The translations under genes and the position numbers were made by a program. This document shows, piece by piece, positions 1-5,021 of a stretch of DNA of 6,258 nucleotides (its first letter is position 1; each line of letters begins with the position of its first letter). The notes beneath the pieces were generated by a model. That model was not told where the DNA came from. It saw only the letters and a program-made list of their open reading frames with translations, and did not search any database. Origin of the DNA: Candidatus Krumholzibacteriota bacterium. GTDB taxonomy: Bacteria > Krumholzibacteriota > Krumholzibacteriia > Krumholzibacteriales > Krumholzibacteriaceae. Where the stretch lies: the NCBI GenBank assembly GCA_016932415.1, contig JAFGCX010000022.1:1-6258 (forward strand). The letters run 5' to 3'.

Positions 1-5
1 AATAT

Positions 6-79
6 GCGCCCATAGCTCAACTGGATAGAGCGTCTGGCTACGGACCAGGAGGTTGGGGGTTCGAATCCTCCTGGGCGTA
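6..79 (+). tRNA. tRNA-Arg, anticodon ACG
   Basis: Complete cloverleaf of 74 bases. The acceptor stem is 6-12 with 72-78. The D stem is 15-18 with 28-31. The anticodon stem is 33-37 with 45-49 around the loop CTACGGA, which puts ACG at 40-42. The variable loop has 5 bases, the T stem is 55-59 with 67-71, and the T loop TTCGAAT is standard. Position 79 (A) is the discriminator base, as in other bacterial arginine tRNAs of this type. The 3' CCA is not encoded: the next bases are TTTTT. The first acceptor pair is a G-U wobble (6 with 78), slightly unusual. A34 must be deaminated to inosine by TadA to read CGU, CGC and CGA; a tadA gene lies at the other end of the window. Any promoter lies upstream of the window. 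Confidence 0.96.
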
Positions 80-251
80 TTTTTCCTTTTCTTCCGATCG
101 TACTTCCGGCAGGAAGGCCCGGTGAGGTCCCGAATCCGGGGGACGCGCTGTATCGGTTTATTTTATAACGGATTACGATCCTGGCGCAAGGCCAGTCATT
201 TGTTTTTTCCCCTGTCAAAAACCGCATGGAAGCTGATTTTATTGGCTTGAC

Positions 252-271
252 TTAATCTAATTAAAGATTAA
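252..271. repeat. AT-rich inverted repeat, possible operator
   Basis: A perfect 7-bp inverted repeat, TTAATCT and AGATTAA, separated by 6 bases (AATTAA). It begins at the end of a TTGACT hexamer (247-252) and lies about 26 bp upstream of the -35 box of the predicted porC promoter. The symmetry and 13-bp centre-to-centre spacing resemble a binding site for a dimeric helix-turn-helix regulator. AT-rich DNA gives such repeats by chance fairly often, and no second copy is visible in the window, so the regulatory role is an inference. Confidence 0.4.
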
Positions 272-296
272 ATTATAAGAGATAACAAAATTGCGC

Positions 297-324
297 TTGA
301 CCTTTTGACATCTTTCAATATACT
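297..324 (+). promoter_or_regulatory. Predicted sigma-70-type promoter of the por operon
   Basis: TTGACC (297-302, 5 of 6 matches to the -35 consensus) and TATACT (319-324, 5 of 6 matches to the -10 consensus) are separated by 16 bp. Transcription would begin near 331, giving a leader of about 100 bases before porC. A perfect TTGACA at 305-310 has no acceptable -10 at the right distance, so the TTGACC pairing is preferred. A weaker upstream alternative is TTGACT at 247-252 with an A/T-rich -10 near 269-278. The consensus is that of Escherichia coli and may differ in detail in this organism. Confidence 0.6.
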
Positions 325-329
325 GTGCC

Positions 330-391
330 AATGGGTCTTTTTCGTGCGCCAGACCCGTTATTGTCAGTATTGAACGGTATCATTTTTTTTT
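330..391 (+). promoter_or_regulatory. porC leader: hairpin followed by a T9 tract
   Basis: Immediately at the predicted transcript start, 330-338 (AATGGGTCT) can pair with 351-359 (AGACCCGTT). This gives 9 bp including one G-U pair, with a 12-base loop. Nine T residues follow at 383-391, 23 bases after the stem, which is too far for a standard terminator. A 5-base complement (TGTCA at 362-366, TGACA at 401-405) brackets the T tract. The arrangement could be a 5' stabilising hairpin or part of a leader with alternative folds. No riboswitch class is recognisable and no leader peptide is obvious. Confidence 0.35.
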
Positions 392-428
392 AAGATCAGA
401 TGACATAACTGCCAGAAAGGGACAGGGT

Positions 429-983
429 ATGATCGAAATCAGGACCCATGGCCGGGGCGGCCAGGGAGCTGTGATCGCTTCCGAGATAATCGCGGACGCG
501 TTTTTTCATGAAGGTAAATTCGTTCAGGCTTTTCCCGCTTTCGGCGTGGAACGGCGCGGAGCTCCGGTTATGGCCTTCACCCGCGTTTCAGATTCCCTGA
601 TAAGGGAAAGATGCCAGATATACCAGCCCGACCATCTTGTCGTCCTCGACAGAGTCCTTATCGAGACGGTGAATATAACCGAAGGCCTGAAAGAGGGCGG
701 ATGGATAATAATCAACACCAATGACACGGTAGAAAAATCAGAATTGACTGAAAAGTTCCATGTCGCGACCGTCGACGCGAACAGGATCGCCCTCAGACAC
801 AGGCTCGGATCGCGGGCTACGCCGATCGTAAATACATCGATCGTAGGCGCTTTTGCCGGTGCTACGGGGCTTGTAGGCATAAAGGCTGTCAAGGAAGCGA
901 TCGACGGGTTTGTCCCGATCAAGAAGGAAGCCAACATGCAGGCGGCTGAGGATGCCTGCAACGGAGTCAAGATTATTTCCTGA
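429..983 (+). CDS. porC: 2-oxoacid (probably pyruvate):ferredoxin oxidoreductase, gamma subunit
   Basis: 184 residues, the usual length for a stand-alone gamma subunit. The N-terminal glycine-rich motif GRGGQGAV (residues 8-15) and the segment FPAFGVERRGAPV (35-47) are hallmarks of the POR gamma domain, which packs on the alpha/beta thiamine diphosphate core and contributes to CoA-dependent oxidative decarboxylation of 2-oxoacids in the cytoplasm. The start is supported by GAAAGGGA at 415-422, leaving about 7 bases to the ATG. It is the first gene of an operon and is followed after 84 bases by the fused flavoprotein/ferredoxin gene, then porA and porB, matching the classical gamma-delta-alpha-beta order. 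The family assignment is firm. Gamma sequence alone does not separate pyruvate enzymes from those for branched-chain or aryl 2-oxoacids. Confidence 0.93.
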   Translation: MIEIRTHGRGGQGAVIASEIIADAFFHEGKFVQAFPAFGVERRGAPVMAFTRVSDSLIRERCQIYQPDHLVVLDRVLIETVNITEGLKEGGWIIINTNDTVEKSELTEKFHVATVDANRIALRHRLGSRATPIVNTSIVGAFAGATGLVGIKAVKEAIDGFVPIKKEANMQAAEDACNGVKIIS

Positions 984-1067
984 TAGGTGATACCGGCGGG
1001 AAGGTGCCGGACGCGGGAGTGGAGGCTGATAGCCTTAAAAGCGTTCAATCAGGAGGCTGGAGGATAA
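984..1067 (+). other. Intercistronic gap with two small hairpins and a possible 26-codon frame
   Basis: The only sizeable gap inside the por operon. CCGGC (993-997) can pair with GCCGG (1006-1010). AGGCT (1023-1027) can pair with AGCCT (1031-1035) across a GAT loop. Neither has a T run, so they are not terminators; they could affect mRNA processing or stability. A GTG at 987 opens a 26-codon frame ending in TAA at 1065-1067, directly abutting the next ATG. It has no clear Shine-Dalgarno sequence and no recognisable product, so I do not call it a gene. Confidence 0.4.
1051..1064 (+). promoter_or_regulatory. Double Shine-Dalgarno before the fused flavoprotein gene
   Basis: AGGAGG at 1051-1056 lies 11 bases before the ATG at 1068, and GGAGGA at 1059-1064 lies only 3 bases before it. 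One is longer and the other shorter than the usual 5-9 base spacing, but together they mark 1068 as the start. An in-frame TAA at 1065-1067 prevents any start further upstream. Confidence 0.65.
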
Positions 1068-2747
1068 ATGGTCGAAAAGGTGGAATTTAAAACGTACAGG
1101 GAAATGCCGATCCGCCCGATGACGGTTACAGATATGCTCTGGAACCGTACTGGCTCATGGCGGAATGTCCGTCCCTACTACGATTACAAGACTTCTCCGT
1201 GCAAGGCGGGATGCCCGACTGGTGAGAATATCCAGCGATATATCTATCTGGTGACGGAGAATGACTACGAAAACGCGTGGAAGACTATAATCGATTCCAA
1301 CCCGATGCCTGCCGTGACCGGCAGGGTCTGTTTTCATCCGTGCATGGCGAACTGTACTCGGAGGGATTTTGACGAATCGGTGAATATCAACGCGATAGAA
1401 CGGTCTCTGGGAGACAAAGGGCTTGAAAATCCTCAGTGGATGAGCAGATCGAAAGCGACGAAGAATGAGAAGGTCGCTGTCGTCGGGAGTGGCCCAGCCG
1501 GCCTGTCATGCGCTTTTTATCTCGCCAGGCAGGGATATCCGGTCACTCTATTCGAGATGGAGAAAGCTCTCGGCGGGATACTCCGCTGGGGGATCCCCGA
1601 GTTCAGGCTCCCGAACGATACTCTCGACAAGGTCATAAGCGCGATAGTCGAATCAGGTCCGATCAAGGTCAGGACCGGGATAGAAGTCGGTCGGGATCCA
1701 GGCATCGAGGAGATCGAGAGCGAATACGACGCGGTATTTCTCGGTCTCGGACTTACACGCAGCCGCGAGATCGGGATCGACAATGAGGATTGCAAGGGAG
1801 TCGAACCTGGACTCGAATTTCTAAAAAGGGTGAACAGTGGTGAAAAGGTAGATCCGGGTAAAAAAGTAGCTGTCATAGGAGGCGGAAATACTGCGATGGA
1901 TGTCGCCAGGTCGGCGATAAGGTGTGGAAGCGATGTAACGGTATTTTACAGAAGAACGATGGCGGAGATGCCTGCTATAAGGGAAGAAATAGAAGAAGCG
2001 GAGAAGGAAGGGGTAAAATTCCATTTCCTCTGCGCTCCGAAAGAACTGGTGGTAAAGGGAAAGAGACTCTCAAGTGTCGTATTCCAGAAGATGGAACTGG
2101 GAGAGCCTGACGATTCGGGCCGGAGGCGTCCGGTCCCGGTCGAGGGAGAGACCTTCAGCGTTGAGGTCGACAGCCTGTTTCCCGCTATCGGCGAGCAGGC
2201 CGATCTCGATCCGTTCAGCGGCCACCTGGAGACGGAATGGGATCTTGTCAGCGCAAAAGGTGATTTCGGAGAAACAAGCAATGAGAAGATCTTCGCCGGA
2301 GGAGATATTGTCACAGGCGCGGCCAGCGTCGTAGAGGCGATAGCCGCCGGACGCAAGGCGGCAGAGAGGATCGGACGATTCCTTTCGGGCGAGGAAGAAC
2401 CGATAATGACTCCTCCCAATGTCGTGGGGATCGATGATATGAATACGGCGTATTTCTCACACGTGAAACAGAACAGGGTGCCGACGATCGCCGCAGAACA
2501 GATAAAGGGGACGTTCAGGGAGATCAAAACGGGATTCACCGAAGAGCTGCTTCATAATGAAGCTGACCGCTGTTTCTCCTGCGGAGTCTGCAACTACTGC
2601 GACAACTGCTGGATCTTTTGCCCCGACGTCGCGATAAAACGCGGCAAGGATGAATATGAGATCGATTATGATTATTGCAAAGGCTGCCTTGTTTGCGTTG
2701 AGGAATGCCCTCGCAGCGCCTTTTCAACGCGGGAGGAGGGAAAATGA
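1068..2747 (+). CDS. GltD-type FAD/NAD(P) oxidoreductase fused to a PorD-like ferredoxin (electron-transfer subunit of a 2-oxoacid oxidoreductase)
   Basis: 559 residues with three parts. Residues about 40-125 form a GltD/DPD-like N-terminal Fe-S domain with Cys 45, 49, 88, 92 and 96. Residues about 134-440 form the two-dinucleotide-fold flavoprotein: an FAD motif GSGPAG (140-145), an NAD(P) motif GGGNTAMD (271-278) followed by Arg295-Arg296 after the second strand, which in GltD favours NADPH, and a second FAD motif AGGDIVTGAAS (410-420). Residues about 495-555 form a 2[4Fe-4S] ferredoxin: C508-x2-C511-x2-C514-x3-C518-P and C537-x2-C540-x2-C543-x3-C547-P. An extra CxxC (502, 505) lies just ahead. 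The gene occupies the porD position between gamma and alpha. It should carry electrons between the PorB cluster and NAD(P)(H) in the cytoplasm. The N-terminal CxxC of canonical GltD/DPD is missing. This is not a glutamate synthase: no large-subunit gene is nearby. Domain calls are firm; direct NAD(P) coupling and NADP preference are inferences. Confidence 0.9.
   Translation: MVEKVEFKTYREMPIRPMTVTDMLWNRTGSWRNVRPYYDYKTSPCKAGCPTGENIQRYIYLVTENDYENAWKTIIDSNPMPAVTGRVCFHPCMANCTRRDFDESVNINAIERSLGDKGLENPQWMSRSKATKNEKVAVVGSGPAGLSCAFYLARQGYPVTLFEMEKALGGILRWGIPEFRLPNDTLDKVISAIVESGPIKVRTGIEVGRDPGIEEIESEYDAVFLGLGLTRSREIGIDNEDCKGVEPGLEFLKRVNSGEKVDPGKKVAVIGGGNTAMDVARSAIRCGSDVTVFYRRTMAEMPAIREEIEEAEKEGVKFHFLCAPKELVVKGKRLSSVVFQKMELGEPDDSGRRRPVPVEGETFSVEVDSLFPAIGEQADLDPFSGHLETEWDLVSAKGDFGETSNEKIFAGGDIVTGAASVVEAIAAGRKAAERIGRFLSGEEEPIMTPPNVVGIDDMNTAYFSHVKQNRVPTIAAEQIKGTFREIKTGFTEELLHNEADRCFSCGVCNYCDNCWIFCPDVAIKRGKDEYEIDYDYCKGCLVCVEECPRSAFSTREEGK
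2732..2740 (+). promoter_or_regulatory. Shine-Dalgarno that fixes the porA start
   Basis: GGAGGAGGG ends 3 bases before the ATG at 2744, with the GGAGG core 7 bases away. An in-frame ATG at 2705 lies deep inside the upstream gene, lacks a comparable site, and would add 13 residues absent from the family. The start at 2744 gives an ATGA overlap with the upstream stop, implying translational coupling. Confidence 0.85.
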
Positions 2748-3895
2748 AAAAGGTCATCATGGGAAATCACGCCGTCAGTTACGGCGTCAAAGCCTCTGAA
2801 GCCAAAGTGATCTCGGCTTACCCGATCACCCCTCAGACCCATGTTGTGGAACTTCTTTCAGAGATGTGCGCCAACGGCGAGATCGACGCTGAATTCATCA
2901 AGGTGGAATCGGAACATAGCGCGATGGCTGCCTGCGTGGGGGCTTCCGCGGCAGGTTCCAGGGCATTTACGGCGACCTCTTCCCAGGGGCTGCTGCTGAT
3001 GCACGAGATGCTGCACTGGGCGGTAGGGGCGAGGCTTCCGATAGTGCTGGCGAATATAAACAGGGCGGTCGGGCCTCCGTGGAGCATCTGGACCGATCAG
3101 AACGATTCGCTTTCGCAGAGGGATGTCGGATGGCTCCAGATCTATGTCGAAAGCAACCAGGAGACGCAGGATACGATCCCTCAGGCTTTCAAGATCGCCG
3201 AAGAACTCCAGATGCCGGTAATGATAGTGATGGACGCCTTTTTCCTTTCTCATACTTACGAGATAGTCGATCTCTTCGACAAGGAGCAGGTAAGAAAATT
3301 CCTTCCTCCCTATGAACCGGAGATAAAGATAGACGTGAACGATCCTCATTCGTTCGGCAATCTGGCCGGTCCGGACATGTACATGGAACTGAGGTACATG
3401 ATCCAGGAAGCGATGGAAAAGAGCATCGATGTGATCAAGAGGGTCGACAGGGAATTCGAGGAGATATTCGGCCGCAAGTACGGGCTTGTCGAAGCATACC
3501 GGTGCGAAGACGCAGAGACGATCCTTGTCACTTCCGGTACCGTCGCCTCGACGACGAGAGCCGTCATCGACGAGATGAGGGATGAAGGTATCAAAATAGG
3601 AGCGTTGAAGATACGCGTCTTCAGACCATTCCCGTTCGAAGAGGTCTTCGAAGTACTTTCAAAGACTGAAAAAGTCGCCGTGATCGACAGGAATATATCA
3701 TTCGGCGGACACGGGATCTTTTTCCAGGAGATAAAGAGCGCGCTATACGGCAGGACTGACGTTCCGATCACCGGATATATAGCGGGACTCGGGGGGCGTG
3801 ATATCACACCGGAGGTCATAAGAGAGATCGCCGACAAGGCGCTGACCGACAAGAAACCGGAAAGATATATCAACTGGATTGGAGTGAAGAGATGA
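2744..3895 (+). CDS. porA: 2-oxoacid (probably pyruvate):ferredoxin oxidoreductase, alpha subunit
   Basis: 383 residues from the ATG at 2744, a normal length for a separate alpha subunit. Residues 26-32, YPITPQT, are the signature of the pyrimidine-binding domain. Glu55 and Glu57 in the KVESEHSAM segment are in the region expected for the glutamate that activates thiamine diphosphate. Thr29 and Arg107 appear, by eye, to match the Thr31 and Arg114 that bind pyruvate in the Desulfovibrio africanus enzyme. The segment GPPWSIWTDQNDS (110-122) followed by QRDVGW resembles pyruvate-type alpha subunits more than the GPSTGLPT form of 2-oxoglutarate and branched-chain enzymes. The C-terminal part holds DRNISFGGHG (315-324) and GLGGRD (348-353), typical of this family. 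The gene overlaps its neighbours on both sides by ATGA, so stoichiometric translation with the fusion protein and PorB is likely. Pyruvate is the favoured substrate, but phenylglyoxylate or related acids are not excluded. Confidence 0.92.
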   Translation: MKKVIMGNHAVSYGVKASEAKVISAYPITPQTHVVELLSEMCANGEIDAEFIKVESEHSAMAACVGASAAGSRAFTATSSQGLLLMHEMLHWAVGARLPIVLANINRAVGPPWSIWTDQNDSLSQRDVGWLQIYVESNQETQDTIPQAFKIAEELQMPVMIVMDAFFLSHTYEIVDLFDKEQVRKFLPPYEPEIKIDVNDPHSFGNLAGPDMYMELRYMIQEAMEKSIDVIKRVDREFEEIFGRKYGLVEAYRCEDAETILVTSGTVASTTRAVIDEMRDEGIKIGALKIRVFRPFPFEEVFEVLSKTEKVAVIDRNISFGGHGIFFQEIKSALYGRTDVPITGYIAGLGGRDITPEVIREIADKALTDKKPERYINWIGVKR

Positions 3896-4797
3896 AACAG
3901 GCAAGTATTCCAATGGAAGAGTATATGGGATCCGGTCATCTTGCCTGCCAGGGGTGCGGAGCTACCCAGGCGATGCGTTTTGCGCTCAAGGCTCTTGGAC
4001 CGCAAACGGCCCTGGTCATTCCGGCATGCTGCTGGGCAGTCATAGATGGCTCTTTCCCACATTCATGTATTCAGCAGCCGATTTTCCATACCGCTTTCGA
4101 GACAGCCGCCGTCGTGGCTTCCGGAATCAAGGCCGGTCTGAAGATGCGCGGCGACACGGAAACGACAGTGATGGCCTGGGCGGGAGATGGCGGGACGTTT
4201 GATATAGGTCTGCAGGCCCTTTCGGGCGCGGCGGAGAGGAATGACGATATCATATATGTCTGCTATGACAATGAGGCGTATATGAATACAGGGATCCAGA
4301 GAAGCTCGTCGACTCCGGTGGGAGCATGGACGACGACTACGCCTGTGACGAGCTACAAAACGAGGCCGAAGAAAAACATGATCGATATCATGGCGGCTCA
4401 TGCCATACCTTATATCGCGACAGCTTCGACGGCTTATCCGCATGATTTCATGAGGAAAGTCGCCAAAGCCAAGGAGATAAAGGGTACGAAATATATCCAG
4501 ATCTTTGCTCCCTGTCCGACAGGGTGGAAACTCTCCCCGGAGCTCTCGGTAAAGATGGCGAGGCTGGCCGTCACATCGAAGGTATATCCGATAGTAGAGA
4601 TAACCGAGAACGGCCAGAAACTCGATGTATGGAAAGATTTCGAACCGACTTCGGTACGTGACTATATGAAACCTCAGGGAAGATTCCGTCACCTGACCGA
4701 CGCGGAGCTCGAGGGGATCGAAAAGGAAGTCGAAGCCAACTGGCAGAGGTTGCTGGCCAAGGAAAAGTTGCTTGGTTCGATACCGGGACTTGGTTGA
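3892..4797 (+). CDS. porB: 2-oxoacid (probably pyruvate):ferredoxin oxidoreductase, beta subunit
   Basis: 301 residues, typical for PorB. The thiamine diphosphate/Mg motif starts with GDGGTFDIG (98-106) and ends with the DN pair at 126-127 in YDNEAYMNTG, the GDG-x(25-30)-N pattern. Four candidate ligands for the proximal [4Fe-4S] cluster are visible: Cys19 and Cys22 in ACQGCG, Cys46 or Cys47 in PACCW, and Cys208 in APCPTGW. The subunit binds the cofactor pyrophosphate and passes electrons from the hydroxyethyl intermediate to the ferredoxin subunit, here the C-terminal domain of the upstream fusion. The start at 3892 overlaps the porA stop by ATGA, and GGAG at 3881-3884 gives a 7-base spacing. 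It is the last gene of the operon: a strong terminator follows 28 bases after the stop. All recognisable catalytic elements are intact. Confidence 0.94.
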   Translation: MKQASIPMEEYMGSGHLACQGCGATQAMRFALKALGPQTALVIPACCWAVIDGSFPHSCIQQPIFHTAFETAAVVASGIKAGLKMRGDTETTVMAWAGDGGTFDIGLQALSGAAERNDDIIYVCYDNEAYMNTGIQRSSSTPVGAWTTTTPVTSYKTRPKKNMIDIMAAHAIPYIATASTAYPHDFMRKVAKAKEIKGTKYIQIFAPCPTGWKLSPELSVKMARLAVTSKVYPIVEITENGQKLDVWKDFEPTSVRDYMKPQGRFRHLTDAELEGIEKEVEANWQRLLAKEKLLGSIPGLG

Positions 4798-4825
4798 TCC
4801 GGCTCCATGAACTCTGATGAACGAC

Positions 4826-4851
4826 GCCCGGCCGAGTCGCCGGGCTTTTTT
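4826..4851 (+). terminator. Rho-independent terminator of the por operon
   Basis: A 7-bp all-GC stem (GCCCGGC at 4826-4832 with GCCGGGC at 4839-4845) closes a 6-base loop CGAGTC and is followed at once by six T residues (4846-4851). It lies 28 bases after the porB stop. There is no A run on the 5' side, so it acts only for + strand transcription and separates the por operon from the lipoprotein-tadA unit. Confidence 0.94.
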
Positions 4852-4925
4852 ATCGGCGGAAAGAACGTCAAAATTTAGAAAACCGGCCAATACAGGGTCC
4901 GTTAACTGATTAGCTTTATATCGTG

Positions 4926-4955
4926 TTGACAATGGCCGGCCGGCATTGTTATTGT
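4926..4955 (+). promoter_or_regulatory. Predicted promoter of the lipoprotein-tadA unit
   Basis: A perfect TTGACA (-35, 4926-4931) is followed after 18 bp by TATTGT (4950-4955, 4 of 6 matches to the -10). Transcription would start near 4962, about 60 bases before the lipoprotein ATG. It lies downstream of the por terminator, where a new promoter is needed. The weak -10 suggests activator dependence or modest strength. The spacer carries an inverted repeat, listed separately. Confidence 0.45.
4927..4951. repeat. Inverted repeat overlapping the promoter, possible operator
   Basis: TGACAATG (4927-4934) and CATTGTTA (4944-4951) form 8-bp arms (6 bp perfect plus a G-U and an outer pair) around 9 GC-rich bases that include the palindrome GGCCGGCC (4934-4941). 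The repeat covers the -35 box and the whole spacer and touches the -10, the position expected for a repressor site. It could also form a hairpin if transcribed from further upstream. No matching copy is seen elsewhere in the window. Confidence 0.4.
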
Positions 4956-5021
4956 TCCTTGAAAGAGAATTGATGATCAAATGCGCAGCCCATTACCCTT
5001 AAGGGCAGGAAGGGAGAGGTT

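Larger units (their letters stand above)
80..428. other. Intergenic region between tRNA-Arg and porC
   Basis: About 350 bases with no convincing gene. It opens with a pyrimidine-rich tract (T5 at 80-84, T4 at 87-90) directly after the tRNA, which could help end the tRNA transcript. Two small hairpins follow: CTTCC/GGAAG at 103-116 with a 4-base loop, and GTCCC/GGGAC at 127-144 with an 8-base loop. Neither is followed by a clean T run, so I do not call a terminator. From about 240 the DNA becomes AT-rich and holds an inverted repeat (252-271), a promoter (297-324), a leader hairpin (330-359), a T9 tract (383-391) and the porC ribosome binding site; the main ones are listed separately. A reading frame of 65 codons starting inside the tRNA shows no protein-like features. 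Confidence 0.8.

Noticed and set aside
103-144. Hairpins after tRNA-Arg as a rho-independent terminator
   Set aside because: Stems are only 5 bp and no T run follows at the proper distance.
53-250. A 65-codon frame beginning inside the tRNA-Arg gene
   Set aside because: Start codon lies in the structured tRNA, no ribosome binding site, and the product has no protein-like pattern.
524-1048. A 174-codon open frame on the minus strand over porC
   Set aside because: Opposite a clear gamma-subunit gene; no family resemblance.
1946-2539. A 197-codon open frame on the minus strand within the fused flavoprotein gene
   Set aside because: Low-complexity Ser/Pro-rich product opposite conserved FAD and NAD(P) motifs; antisense artefact.
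2705-2743. An upstream in-frame ATG for porA
   Set aside because: It would overlap the preceding gene by 43 bases and lacks a good Shine-Dalgarno; the ATG at 2744 has a strong one and gives the family's normal N-terminus.
1068-2747. Annotation as glutamate synthase small subunit (gltD)
   Set aside because: The flavoprotein core is GltD-like, but the C-terminal ferredoxin, the altered N-terminal cysteines and the position between porC and porA point to a 2-oxoacid oxidoreductase subunit.
3346-4062. A 238-codon open frame on the minus strand over porA and the start of porB
   Set aside because: Shadow of two well-supported overlapping genes; no protein family features and no ribosome binding site of note.
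4063-4980. A 305-codon open frame on the minus strand over porB
   Set aside because: It lies opposite a firmly identified gene and crosses the terminator. Its product is rich in Arg and Ser with no recognisable domain, as expected from the antisense of a gene with this codon use.
4996-5005. The 10-bp palindrome CCCTTAAGGG before the lipoprotein gene
   Set aside because: Perfect but without a loop or a second copy; it lies just upstream of the ribosome binding site and probably arose by chance.
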